Shown: positions 1 through 8,624 of the stretch, in pieces
How positions within the stretch are numbered: the first letter of the stretch is position 1
How the letters are laid out: each line of letters opens with the position of its first letter
Assembly: GCF_000425225.1 (NCBI RefSeq)
Contig: NZ_KE384333.1
Location: forward strand, 113,563-174,255
Direction: 5' to 3'
Source of the DNA: Pontibacillus marinus BH030004 = DSM 16465
GTDB lineage: Bacteria > Bacillota > Bacilli > Bacillales > BH030062
DNA: 60,693 bases
Made by a program: the position numbers and the translations under genes
The notes under the pieces: model-generated
Seen by the model: the letters and a program-made list of their open reading frames with translations, nothing else
Told to the model about the DNA's origin: nothing
The model's database searches: none

Positions 1-81
1 GGACCTACCGGGCCGACTGGACCTACCGGGCCGACCGGACCTACTGGGCCGACCGGACCTACGGGACCTACCGGGCCGACT
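1..81 (+). repeat. tandem 18-bp GPT-coding repeat
   Basis: An 18-bp unit (GGACCTACCGGGCCGACY, two GPT triplets) is repeated at 1-18, 19-36, 37-54 and 64-81, with a 9-bp half unit at 55-63. Third positions are almost identical between units, which suggests recent expansion by slippage or recombination rather than only protein-level selection. The array continues beyond the left edge. Confidence 0.9.
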
Positions 82-579
82 GGAGAGTGTGTATGCTTAC
101 CGAGATATTGCGACTTCTACTTTGAAGGTACAACAATTAATGTAGCACCAAATAGTAGCATTCCATTTAACGAAGAAGGAGAATGTACAGAGGACGACTT
201 TACTCCAGTAAACGTTATGGAAGGAACTTTCACACAAATCGAAGTAGAACATGAAGGAGATTACCTCATTAACTACAGTGTGATCTTTAATAACACACCG
301 CCAACTGAAATTGTAGAAGGAGCTTTCGCATTGTTTGTAGACGGTTTAGATGTAGACGCCAGTAGATTTGGTGAAACTATAGTTCTTGCAAGCCAACCGG
401 CAGGTGCTCAAACTAAAATACAGGTTAATGGTGAAGCCATTGTTCATATTCCAGAAGGTGGAATACTTGAACTTCGAAATATAAGTAACCGAACAGTTCA
501 TGTTTTAGCTAGCGTAGCTGGTGCCGATATAAATGGTGCTGCAATAACTATTGTTCAATTAGATAATGACACAGTATAA
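1..579 (+). CDS. collagen-like (BclA-type) surface glycoprotein, 5' partial
   Basis: The frame is open from base 1, so the N-terminus is missing. Nine Gly-Pro-Thr triplets (bases 1-81) are followed by a Cys-rich linker ([10 protein letters not shown]) and a C-terminal domain of about 150 residues rich in beta-strand pattern. That layout matches the BclA/exosporium family, in which a collagen-like stalk is capped by a C1q/TNF-like trimerising domain. An internal ATG at 217 is not the start, because the same frame runs through the GPT repeats. The Thr in every GPT triplet is the usual O-glycosylation acceptor in BclA, which fits the glycosyltransferases that follow. The role as a spore-surface filament is inferred from the family; the sequence shows the stalk and the C-terminal domain only. 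Confidence 0.8.
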   Translation, partial: GPTGPTGPTGPTGPTGPTGPTGPTGPTGECVCLPRYCDFYFEGTTINVAPNSSIPFNEEGECTEDDFTPVNVMEGTFTQIEVEHEGDYLINYSVIFNNTPPTEIVEGAFALFVDGLDVDASRFGETIVLASQPAGAQTKIQVNGEAIVHIPEGGILELRNISNRTVHVLASVAGADINGAAITIVQLDNDTV

Positions 580-593
580 AATATAATCTATGT

Positions 594-625
594 AAAAAAG
601 AGGTAGGGTTACCCTGCCTCTTTTT
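594..625. terminator. bidirectional terminator between convergent genes
   Basis: Arms AAAAAGAGGTAGGGT and ACCCTGCCTCTTTTT pair with one G-U, giving A-run, stem and T-run. It can end both the collagen-like gene (plus) and the glycosyltransferase on the minus strand. Confidence 0.85.
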
Positions 626-635
626 CCATTCAATA

Positions 636-2363
636 TTATTCCACTTCTTCTAAATGTTTCTTAATACGGAAGATAAATTCAGGATATGACGTAGCATCTC
701 CTAATAGACAAAGTTCATTAAATAAGGGTTGGTTTTTATGACCATCAATGAGCATTGAAAGCAAGCCTAACTCAGAAAAATAATTATGTGTATGGTCTTC
801 CTGCCAATTTCTTAATTTCACCCTCGCTTCTCGCTTCCTTTGAAGACGATATAGACATAATATAATCCAACGAAAATATATTGTTCTTCTCGACAGATCA
901 GAGCGGTTATAAAGGACTTTGAACTCCTCCATAGCCTCATCGTATTCCCTTTTATAAAATGCTCGATACGCTTTATCATTTAGAATTGAAAAATGGTTTT
1001 TAGGCAATGCAGGACAGTAACATGTTTCTATGTTTGTGCTCATCGATTGTTTGCGATTAGCCACCACTTCCCACCTGGCTATCTCGACAAAACCATCCAT
1101 ATCATAAACAACAGGTACTTGAACTAAATCCGCTTCAGAATTCTGTAAGAACTTTTCAAACTTCTGAACATCCGCTTTTTGTAAAAACATATTTTCTCTT
1201 AAGATTATATCCCATTCTTCTAAACTGTTTTTTGGAGATACCTTATATGAGGATATCCCCCTATAATATCGCAGCACTTCAGCCATTATTTGGTCCCAAC
1301 TAAATTTCCTTGCAGTAACCAGACCATTCTGAATGATCTTATCTCTTAATGGTTGTTCACCTAGTATGCGTTTTAATTTTGAAGCTATATCTTGTGGGTT
1401 TTTCATTTCAGAAATAAGAGAATTCTCTTCATGCACAGCATACTCCAACACACCTTTATTATTGGTTGTAATTACCGGACAGCCACATGCCATTGCCTCT
1501 AATGGTGGTAAAGAAAAGCTTTCATAATGGGAAGCTGAGACATACACACTTGCTCCCCGGTATAGCTGAGCGATGGTTTCTTGATTGGGTTGAACAAAAT
1601 ACTTTGTCACCTTATTTTTCATTTCACCACTAGGTTCCTCAGGAGTAATCCAATATAGATCTAACTGCAGATCTGTGTCTTTTATGATCTGATAAGCTTC
1701 CAGAATATCTTTAATTCCCTTAAACTTTGCTGATTCTGCACCCACCATTATTAGATAAGGTTTAACAGCTTTAAACTTTTCTACTTGGTCAGAGAAAACC
1801 GTTTCATCAATGGCATTATGGATAACTTTAGCTTTACGGTTATAGATCTCATCAATATATTGAGCAGTACTTTCCGATACTGTATAGATAAATTCAGGTA
1901 GTTCATATTGCTTTTGAATAAACTTTTTTAAAGTAGCATTCATCGTCTTATATTCAAACAGATGAAAATCACCTTGTTCAAAGTAAACCACTGGAGCAAT
2001 TCCTGTTTCTACACATGCTTGGATATGATCCCAGTACGTAGCTACAATAACTTCGCAATCAGGAATTCCTTTTGCAAGCTCTAAATCAAAAGGAACCTGG
2101 ATATAGTCCGCCTCAATCGGATACCATGTTGGTTTTTCAAAATGGGAGACAATTGATACTTTTACACCTAACTTCTTTAAGCGATTCACATGTTCAAAGA
2201 TCACTTTTACCCCACCACTCACCCCCACATGACTCATAACATAGACCACGTGTAAGTTTGCTGATGAATCAACTGGTTCTTTCCTCACTAATTTTTGTTT
2301 CTGTGCAAGAGGAAGACGATCTAACCGTTTATTAAACTCTTTCAATTTCAGTTCTTGTATCAT
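636..2363 (-). CDS. GT4-family glycosyltransferase with TPR-like C-terminal tail
   Basis: A 575-residue GT-B enzyme. The N-terminal half has a glycine-rich acceptor loop (SHVGVSGGVKVIFEH, about residues 48-62). The C-terminal Rossmann half has the GT4 signature HYESFSLPPLEAMACGCPVI (around residue 280), with the EX7E-type nucleotide-sugar site. About 190 residues follow that are not part of GT4; the segment KAYRAFYKREYDEAMEEFKVLYNRS and its continuation look like TPR helices. I chose the ATG at 2363 because a GGAGG lies 7 bases upstream; a TTG four codons earlier has no spacing for a ribosome site. It converges on the collagen-like gene and lies divergent from the next glycosyltransferase, so it probably helps glycosylate a surface protein. 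The sugar and acceptor are unknown. Confidence 0.8.
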   Translation of the reverse strand: MIQELKLKEFNKRLDRLPLAQKQKLVRKEPVDSSANLHVVYVMSHVGVSGGVKVIFEHVNRLKKLGVKVSIVSHFEKPTWYPIEADYIQVPFDLELAKGIPDCEVIVATYWDHIQACVETGIAPVVYFEQGDFHLFEYKTMNATLKKFIQKQYELPEFIYTVSESTAQYIDEIYNRKAKVIHNAIDETVFSDQVEKFKAVKPYLIMVGAESAKFKGIKDILEAYQIIKDTDLQLDLYWITPEEPSGEMKNKVTKYFVQPNQETIAQLYRGASVYVSASHYESFSLPPLEAMACGCPVITTNNKGVLEYAVHEENSLISEMKNPQDIASKLKRILGEQPLRDKIIQNGLVTARKFSWDQIMAEVLRYYRGISSYKVSPKNSLEEWDIILRENMFLQKADVQKFEKFLQNSEADLVQVPVVYDMDGFVEIARWEVVANRKQSMSTNIETCYCPALPKNHFSILNDKAYRAFYKREYDEAMEEFKVLYNRSDLSRRTIYFRWIILCLYRLQRKREARVKLRNWQEDHTHNYFSELGLLSMLIDGHKNQPLFNELCLLGDATSYPEFIFRIKKHLEEVE

Positions 2364-2545
2364 GATGACCTCCAAAATCGATATAGTAACCTTCTATAGT
2401 TTATTAAGGAGAACTTATGAAGTGAGTGGAGTTTGGGTGAAATGTTGTTTTTGATAAAACATCCTACACTCCCCCACACATAAGGGTTTACCTCGCATAT
2501 AGTGCATAAGAATGGAAACATATGACCTTAAATGGGAGGGATAAT

Positions 2546-4759
2546 GTGACAACAATTAGCCTATGTATGATCGTTAAAAATGAAGAAGAAGTATTAGAAA
2601 ATTGTTTAAAGAGTGTCAAAAAAGCTTGTGATGAAATCATTATTGTAGATACAGGTTCAACAGATGAAACGAAAGAAATTGCAGCTAAATACACGGATAA
2701 AGTTATCGATTTTGAATGGGTTGATGACTTTTCAGCTGCCAGAAACTTTTCCTTTAGTCATGCAAAGATGGATTACATTCTTTGGTTAGATGCAGATGAC
2801 ATATTAAAGACAAAGGACCTTAAAAAACTATTAACCCTAAAAAAGAACTTGGATCCGTCAGTGGATGCAGTTTCCATGTTTTATCATTTAGCTTTTGATG
2901 AACATGGAAATCCAACTTTCAACCTTCGTCGTAACCGCCTTGTTAAACGAGAAAGAAATTTTAAATGGCATGGAGTTGTTCATGAGTATTTAGAGGTATC
3001 AGGAAACATTATCGGTTCTGATATCGCAATCACTCATAATAAACAGAAGAAGAAAAACACCAGTATTGAAGGGGGACGAAACCTAAGAATTTATGAAAAA
3101 AAGTTAAAGAGAGGCGAACCATTCACCCCACGTGATTTGTATTATTATGCAAACGAATTGAAAGACAATCACCACCATAAAAAAGCCACCCTCTACTATA
3201 AAGAATTTTTAGCAACCAAAAAGGGATGGGTTGAAGATGAGATAATGGCTTGTATTAATATGGCTGACTGTTATAGGCGACTTGGTGAAAAGGATGAAGA
3301 ATTAAATGCTTTATGTAAATCTTTTCAATATGATTTACCTCGTCCAGAGATAAGCTGTCGTCTAGGTGAATATTTTATGGGCAAAAAGGATTATCAAAGC
3401 GCGATCTTTTGGTTTAACACCGCTATCAACACGAAACAAAAGGATAACGGAGGTTTTCAAAAACCTGCCTATTCTACATGGTTCCCCCATCTACATTTAG
3501 TGTTATGTTATTGGGAAACAGGAAATATGGAAATGTCTTATGAACATAATAAAATGGCTGAAAAATTTATCCCTAATGATCCAAGTGTTGAGTTTAATAA
3601 TAATTTCTTTAAAGACTATTTTAAGCAGGAACCTAATCCTACCCCTAACGGAAAAAAGAAAGTTCTATATATAGGGTGGATTGGGCACAAAAACCTTGGT
3701 GATGAATTAATGTGGAATCTCTTCAAAGAAAAATTTGATGAGTCATTAGGAAATGAAAACTGGGAATTGCACGGTACTATACGAAAGCCAGCAAGAGACT
3801 TTGACTTAGATCAATTTGATTTAATCGTGCTCGGCGGAGGATCCATTATATGTAAAAACAATACTCCCGTTTTACATGAAGCAATGAAGAAAGGAAAAAA
3901 AGTAATGATTTGGGGATCAGGGATAGATTTAATTGAGAAAAGTGATATTCCATTATTAGCAGCGGGTGAGAAGATAAATGTTCATAACTATTTGGCTGAA
4001 GATATACAAAAAAAACTAGTTGAAATAATTGAACATGCTGAATTTGCAGGTGTTCGTGGCCCTTTAACGTACGAAATAATTAGACAAGTGGGAGCAAATG
4101 AAGAAAAATTAATGATTAGCGGAGACCCAGGATTACTCCTCACCCAAAAAGAGAAAGTTGATGAAGAAGTTAAGGTAGCCATTCTTCCGTTTAAAGGAAA
4201 TAAGATTATCGGTGTTAATTGGGGAACATCTTTTAACCATGTGTACGGGGCGAATGAACGAAATGTTGAAGATCAATTAGCTGAAGCACTAAAAGAATAT
4301 ATCAACAATGGATATAAAATATATTTATATTCTGTTTGGGATCACGACACAACCGCTCTGAAGCAATTGTATAAAAAGGTTAATGATCACAAAAATGTCA
4401 TTTTAGACACCAAACTTCATGATCAGAATTTCTTAATAGACTTAGCCTCTCACTTCCACTTTACAATTAATTTAAAACTACATGCCAACCTCATTTCTTT
4501 AGCAGCAAATACACCCCCAATTGCACTTGCTTATGGCTTTAAAGTATATGATTTCGCAAAATCAACTCAATTAGATCAGTTCGTCATTCCAACTGATTCT
4601 ATGCAAATGAAGAGTGAACTAATGGAGATGGAAGCTTTAATTAATCAAGAACGAGATAAGATCATAAATAGAGTAAACGAAATAAAGGCTGAATATATAA
4701 ATCATATATCTTCGCCTTTTAATCAGCATCTTTACCTAAGGAGGGATGATCATGCATAA
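2546..4759 (+). CDS. three-part fusion: GT2 glycosyltransferase, TPR-like repeats, polysaccharide pyruvyl transferase
   Basis: A 737-residue protein. Residues about 1-200 are a GT2 glycosyltransferase (TTISLCMIVKNEEEVLENC at the start, metal-binding LDADD near 81-85). Residues about 200-360 are TPR-like helices. Residues about 371-720 match the polysaccharide pyruvyl transferase family of CsaB: GHKNLGDELMW, LIVLGGGSI, SGDPGLLL, and LKLHANLISLA near the end. GTG at 2546 is preferred because GGGAGGG ends 5 bases upstream and the GT2 fold begins there; an ATG at 2522 has no ribosome site. The product could add a sugar and a pyruvate ketal to one surface glycan. The fusion is intact, with no frameshift. 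It overlaps the next gene by 8 bases. Specificity of both active sites is inference only. Confidence 0.8.
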   Translation: MTTISLCMIVKNEEEVLENCLKSVKKACDEIIIVDTGSTDETKEIAAKYTDKVIDFEWVDDFSAARNFSFSHAKMDYILWLDADDILKTKDLKKLLTLKKNLDPSVDAVSMFYHLAFDEHGNPTFNLRRNRLVKRERNFKWHGVVHEYLEVSGNIIGSDIAITHNKQKKKNTSIEGGRNLRIYEKKLKRGEPFTPRDLYYYANELKDNHHHKKATLYYKEFLATKKGWVEDEIMACINMADCYRRLGEKDEELNALCKSFQYDLPRPEISCRLGEYFMGKKDYQSAIFWFNTAINTKQKDNGGFQKPAYSTWFPHLHLVLCYWETGNMEMSYEHNKMAEKFIPNDPSVEFNNNFFKDYFKQEPNPTPNGKKKVLYIGWIGHKNLGDELMWNLFKEKFDESLGNENWELHGTIRKPARDFDLDQFDLIVLGGGSIICKNNTPVLHEAMKKGKKVMIWGSGIDLIEKSDIPLLAAGEKINVHNYLAEDIQKKLVEIIEHAEFAGVRGPLTYEIIRQVGANEEKLMISGDPGLLLTQKEKVDEEVKVAILPFKGNKIIGVNWGTSFNHVYGANERNVEDQLAEALKEYINNGYKIYLYSVWDHDTTALKQLYKKVNDHKNVILDTKLHDQNFLIDLASHFHFTINLKLHANLISLAANTPPIALAYGFKVYDFAKSTQLDQFVIPTDSMQMKSELMEMEALINQERDKIINRVNEIKAEYINHISSPFNQHLYLRRDDHA

Positions 4760-5939
4760 CCTTCCAAGGGAGGAATGGGAAAGATTAAAGAAGTTCGGAC
4801 ATATAGAAAAAGGCGATGAAAAAAACCTTGCCGTTGAAGGTCTTTATTATGGAGGAGATAAACTCGTCGAAAATAAGCTAAAAAAATACCATTACCTCCC
4901 CTACAATATTGAAGAAATCATTAGTGCAGGAATGGAAAAATTAAAAGATAAAAAGATCAACTTAAAAAATGCAGAAGAAATTGCCAATGAGATAAGAGAT
5001 GCATTAGAAAAGAAGCGTGGCTATTCACTTGTTCGACTTGGAGATGGAGAATTAGTCTTTTTATCACATGATTTATTGTATTCAAGTGAAGAAATCGAAA
5101 AAGAACCAAGACTTAAATTTCTGAAATATGCAGGTGTTACATTGCCTGACTATGAGGCAAGAGATGCTTTGGCTTCTAGGCTATTACAAGGTGATGCTAT
5201 CGGGATCCCCGTAGCTAGATTCCCGACTTTTCAAACCCTTTTCACCAAACTAGTTAAGTATCACAATTGGGATTTAAATAAGATGAACTTAGCTAGTTCC
5301 ACTGTTCATTTCGAAATATGTCATTACACGACTTTGCTTCATGAAATTCTTAGCAAATATAAAGTATTATTAATTGGAAATAAGATGGAAAAGGGTAAAG
5401 CGTACTTTGAAAACCTGGGCTATAATAATATTGTAGGTAACATCCCGGTTAATGGAATGAAAGCAGTTCCTGATGTTGTAGAAAAAACAAAAGAATATGA
5501 TTATGATGTAGCCTTTGTTTCTTCTGGCATTCCGGCAAATTTGATATGTGGAATGCTTGCTGAAGATCATAAAGTAGCGATTGATTTCGGGCATGCTATA
5601 GACTGGTTGTTAATGGGCCATGCACAAGTGCGATCATTAGATAACGGAACCATTAACTCAGAATACTGTTGTGAAATGGCTTATTACTACTTTATACGAG
5701 ATGACTTTAAAACTGCAGCCTATTGGTATAAGCAAGCTGTTAAAGTTGGTGAAGCAACAGGTAATAGTTCACACATGTCTACAACGACTCCCCACCTTCA
5801 ATTATCTGTATGCTACTGGCAATTAGGAGATGTGAAAAGAGCTTATGATCATAATGAACTAGCTAGAGGTTTCGAACCCAACAACCCAAGCATACTCCAA
5901 AATAAAAGTTTCTTTGAAGGAATTATGAAAAATGATTAG
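4752..5939 (+). CDS. GT-D-fold glycosyltransferase with TPR-like tail
   Basis: A 395-residue protein. The central region carries LVRLGDGELVFLSHDLL (about residues 92-108) and ends with AIDFGHAIDWLL, which is the pattern of the GT-D/DUF1792 superfamily found in glycosylation of serine-rich adhesins and in capsule clusters. From about residue 305 a TPR-like tail begins. It shares a block (PHLQLSVCYW, YDHNELARGFEPNNPS) with PHLHLVLCYW and YEHNKMAEKFIPNDPS of the preceding protein, so both carry the same module. The ATG at 4752 is chosen because AAGGAGG sits 7 bases upstream; an ATG at 4746 would touch the ribosome site. Translationally coupled to the gene before it. Confidence 0.75.
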   Translation: MHNLPREEWERLKKFGHIEKGDEKNLAVEGLYYGGDKLVENKLKKYHYLPYNIEEIISAGMEKLKDKKINLKNAEEIANEIRDALEKKRGYSLVRLGDGELVFLSHDLLYSSEEIEKEPRLKFLKYAGVTLPDYEARDALASRLLQGDAIGIPVARFPTFQTLFTKLVKYHNWDLNKMNLASSTVHFEICHYTTLLHEILSKYKVLLIGNKMEKGKAYFENLGYNNIVGNIPVNGMKAVPDVVEKTKEYDYDVAFVSSGIPANLICGMLAEDHKVAIDFGHAIDWLLMGHAQVRSLDNGTINSEYCCEMAYYYFIRDDFKTAAYWYKQAVKVGEATGNSSHMSTTTPHLQLSVCYWQLGDVKRAYDHNELARGFEPNNPSILQNKSFFEGIMKND

Positions 5940-5982
5940 TGTCATTCTACCTGTCTATAATGGAGATGATCATGCACCTTAA
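5932..5982 (+). pseudogene. truncated GT2 glycosyltransferase N-terminus
   Basis: An ATG overlapping the previous stop opens a 16-codon frame reading MISVILPVYNGDDHAP. ISVILPVYNG is the classic first strand and loop of GT2 enzymes, after which 200 or more residues should follow; here TAA comes at once. The last part (GATGATCATGCA, 5965-5976) is identical to 12 bases at 4745-4756, the end of the pyruvyl-transferase gene, which suggests a deletion between short repeats. A second, poorer copy of the start (ATGATTATCATTCTACATGTG) follows at about 5983. I read this as a scar of a lost glycosyltransferase gene. Confidence 0.6.
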
Positions 5983-6100
5983 ATGATTATCATTCTACAT
6001 GTGAATTTGAGAATATATAAAGTATATTTCCTTTTTAAAAGTGATTGAAAGACCGGTGTTAGATGCCTCTCTTGAAATAAAAACCTGTAAAAATTAATAG

Positions 6101-6140
6101 AAAAAACTCCTAGTTTAATAAATGAACTAGGAGTTTTTTT
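6101..6140 (+). terminator. rho-independent terminator of the glycosyltransferase operon
   Basis: Perfect arms AACTCCTAGTT and AACTAGGAGTT with a 9-base loop, flanked by A6 and T7. It closes the operon from 2546 and could also work on the other strand. Confidence 0.85.
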
Positions 6141-6196
6141 GTGTTCCCTTATAAATATTTACATAAGTAAATTAATCTTTTTTACGTTATAGATTC

Positions 6197-6223
6197 TTGA
6201 CAATAAAACATAGATTGTATAAT
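6197..6223 (+). promoter_or_regulatory. sigma-A promoter of ahpCF
   Basis: TTGACA at 6197-6202 and TATAAT at 6218-6223. Both boxes are perfect, but the spacer is 15 bases, shorter than the usual 17, which may keep basal activity low. The next alternative -10 (TATAAA, 6223-6228) gives a 20-base spacer. Confidence 0.6.
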
Positions 6224-6236
6224 ATAAATTACTGAA

Positions 6237-6251
6237 TTAGAATTATTATAA
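6237..6251 (+). promoter_or_regulatory. PerR operator (Per box)
   Basis: TTAGAATTATTATAA matches the Bacillus Per-box consensus TTATAATNATTATAA at 13 of the 14 defined bases. It starts 14 bases after the -10 box, so bound PerR would block transcription start or clearance. PerR repression of ahpCF lifted by peroxide is known in Bacillus subtilis. Confidence 0.75.
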
Positions 6252-6316
6252 ATTAATAACTCTTTTTCATGAGTTTATTAATCAAACACATTTTCTTTTC
6301 TAGGAGGCTATACATT

Positions 6317-6880
6317 ATGAATTTAATCGGAACTGAAGTACAACCATTTAGTGCAAAAGCATTCAAAAACGGAGAATTTATCGATGTAACAAACGAAAGT
6401 CTTAAAGGTCAGTGGAGCGTAATTTGCTTCTACCCAGCAGACTTTACATTCGTTTGCCCAACTGAACTTGAAGATCTTCAAAATAACTATGAAACGCTTA
6501 AAGAACTTGGCGTAGAAGTATATTCTGTTTCAACAGATACGCACTTCACTCACAAAGGCTGGCACGATAGCTCTGAAACAATCAACAAAATTCAATATGC
6601 AATGGTTGGTGACCCTTCCCAAACATTATCTCGTAACTTTGAGGTACTAAATGAAGAAGAAGGTCTTGCTGAACGTGGTACATTCGTAATCGACCCAGAT
6701 GGCGTTATCCAAACAGTAGAGGTAAACGCTGGCGGAATTGGTCGCGATGCAGACACTCTAGTACAAAAAATTAGAGCAGCACAATACGTTCGCAACAACC
6801 CAGGCGAAGTTTGCCCGGCTAAATGGGAAGAAGGATCAGAAACGCTTAAGCCTAGTCTAGATCTTGTAGGCAAGATTTAA
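6317..6880 (+). CDS. ahpC: alkyl hydroperoxide reductase subunit C (peroxiredoxin)
   Basis: A 187-residue typical 2-Cys peroxiredoxin. The peroxidatic cysteine lies in [18 protein letters not shown] and the resolving cysteine in [20 protein letters not shown], which identifies the AhpC rather than the 1-Cys type. It reduces H2O2 and organic or lipid peroxides in the cytosol and is recycled by AhpF. The start is the ATG at 6317, 9 bases after AGGAGG; the frame is open further upstream, but that part has no ribosome site. AhpF follows after 23 bases in the same operon. Expression is probably PerR-controlled through the box at 6237. Confidence 0.97.
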   Translation: MNLIGTEVQPFSAKAFKNGEFIDVTNESLKGQWSVICFYPADFTFVCPTELEDLQNNYETLKELGVEVYSVSTDTHFTHKGWHDSSETINKIQYAMVGDPSQTLSRNFEVLNEEEGLAERGTFVIDPDGVIQTVEVNAGGIGRDADTLVQKIRAAQYVRNNPGEVCPAKWEEGSETLKPSLDLVGKI

Positions 6881-6903
6881 TAGATTTAAGGAGTGCATGA
6901 ACC

Positions 6904-8427
6904 ATGCTTGAAGCAGATATTAAGTCACAATTAGAACAATACCTCCAATTAATGGAGAATGATATACTGCTTAAAGTTAGTGCAGGTTCAGATGATGTAT
7001 CTAAAGAGATGCTAGCTCTAGTTGAAGAGCTAGCATCTATGTCTTCTAAGATTAATTATGAGGAAGCAGAATTATCTAGAACCCCTAGCTTTAGTGTAAA
7101 TCGTATTGGGGAAGACACTGGCGTTACGTTTGCTGGTATTCCTTTAGGACACGAATTTACTTCTCTAGTATTAGCTCTTCTACAAGTGAGTGGCAGAGCT
7201 CCTAAGATTGATCAGGAAAAAATTGATCAAATTAAAAGTATTAGTGTTGAATACAACTTTGAATCATACGTAAGCTTAAGTTGCCATAACTGCCCTGACG
7301 TCGTACAAGCATTAAACATGATGAGTATTCTGAACCCAGGAATCTCTCATACCATGATTGATGGTGCAGCGTTCAAAGAAGAGGCAGAAAGTAAGAACGT
7401 TATGGCCGTTCCATCTGTTCACTTAAATGGCGACTTCTTTAGCGGCGGACGTATGACACTTGAAGAGATCCTGGATAAGTTAGTTGATGGTCCAAGTGCT
7501 GAAGAACTATCAAGTAAAGATCCGTACGATGTCCTTGTTGTCGGCGGAGGTCCTGCTGGAGCAAGTGCTGCAATCTATGCTGCACGTAAAGGCATCCGCA
7601 CAGGTATCGTTGCAGAGCGCTTTGGTGGACAAGTTCTTGACACAATGAGCATTGAAAACTTTATCAGCGTAACCCATACAGAAGGACCTAAATTTGTTGC
7701 AAGCCTTGAGGAACACGTAAAAGATTATGATATTGATGTCATGAATCTTCAGCGTGCAAGCGGCTTACAAAAGAATGATATGTTCGAGCTTGAGCTCGAT
7801 AATGGTGCAGTTCTGAAAAGTAAAAGTGTCATTGTTTCAACAGGCGCACGCTGGCGTCAGCTTGGAGTTCCTGGTGAAAAGGAATTGCAAAACAAAGGCG
7901 TAGCCTATTGTCCTCACTGTGATGGACCATTGTTTGAAGGAAAAGACGTAGCTGTTGTCGGTGGAGGTAACTCTGGCGTTGAAGCAGCGATTGACCTAGC
8001 AGGTATCGTTAAACACGTAACAGTCCTTGAGTTTGGCGCAGAAATGAAAGCAGATGAAGTTCTACAGAATCGCCTGCACAGCCTTCCAAACGTTACAGTC
8101 AAAACCAATGCCCAAACAACGGAAATCACAGGTACAGACAATGTCGATGGTCTAACCTATATCGATCGTGAAACCGAAGAAGAACACCGCATTGATTTAG
8201 AAGGCGTCTTCGTCCAAATCGGACTTATTCCAAACACCGAATGGCTAGAAGGCGTTGAGACGAACCGCATTGGTGAAATCGTAGTCAATAAGGCCAACGC
8301 TACAAACATCCCCGGCCTATATGCAGCAGGAGATGTCACAGACAATCCTAACAATCAGATCATCATTGCCATGGGCGATGGTGCAAATGCTTCATTAGGT
8401 GCATTTGATTATCTGATTCGGAACTAA
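6904..8427 (+). CDS. ahpF: alkyl hydroperoxide reductase subunit F (NADH-dependent disulfide reductase)
   Basis: A 507-residue flavoprotein. The N-terminal 200 residues form the double thioredoxin-like domain with the redox pair in [11 protein letters not shown] (about residues 129-132). The rest is a thioredoxin-reductase module: FAD-binding [19 protein letters not shown], active-site [11 protein letters not shown]-binding [19 protein letters not shown], and the second FAD motif [10 protein letters not shown]. It passes electrons from NADH to AhpC. Ribosome site AAGGAG 10 bases before the ATG. Length and motifs match full-length AhpF, so the pair is complete. Confidence 0.97.
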   Translation: MLEADIKSQLEQYLQLMENDILLKVSAGSDDVSKEMLALVEELASMSSKINYEEAELSRTPSFSVNRIGEDTGVTFAGIPLGHEFTSLVLALLQVSGRAPKIDQEKIDQIKSISVEYNFESYVSLSCHNCPDVVQALNMMSILNPGISHTMIDGAAFKEEAESKNVMAVPSVHLNGDFFSGGRMTLEEILDKLVDGPSAEELSSKDPYDVLVVGGGPAGASAAIYAARKGIRTGIVAERFGGQVLDTMSIENFISVTHTEGPKFVASLEEHVKDYDIDVMNLQRASGLQKNDMFELELDNGAVLKSKSVIVSTGARWRQLGVPGEKELQNKGVAYCPHCDGPLFEGKDVAVVGGGNSGVEAAIDLAGIVKHVTVLEFGAEMKADEVLQNRLHSLPNVTVKTNAQTTEITGTDNVDGLTYIDRETEEEHRIDLEGVFVQIGLIPNTEWLEGVETNRIGEIVVNKANATNIPGLYAAGDVTDNPNNQIIIAMGDGANASLGAFDYLIRN

Positions 8428-8442
8428 TATTTTTATTAAGAG

Positions 8443-8477
8443 TCGCTTTTCACCAATATAGGTGTAAAGCGATTTTT
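8443..8477 (+). terminator. terminator of ahpCF
   Basis: TCGCTTTTCACC and GGTGTAAAGCGA pair with one mismatch around a short AATATA loop, followed by TTTTT. Confidence 0.8.
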
Positions 8478-8624
8478 AATAAAATGGAAAATTTAGAAAG
8501 TAATCATTTTATTTTATTAATCATTTACATAAATATGGTATGTTTTATGTATCCTCGTTCTCCCCCTTCATGAAGTTACTATATTCCCAAACTATTAAAA
8601 TTTAAGAAAGTAGGTCGATTCACT

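Noticed and set aside
1-81. 18-bp tandem repeats as a CRISPR or regulatory array
   Set aside because: The repeats are in frame with the following coding sequence and encode GPT triplets without spacers.
2376-2545. Sigma-K type promoters for the glycosyltransferase genes
   Set aside because: CATA-like hexamers exist but none fits the CATANNNTA pattern with a correctly placed -35.
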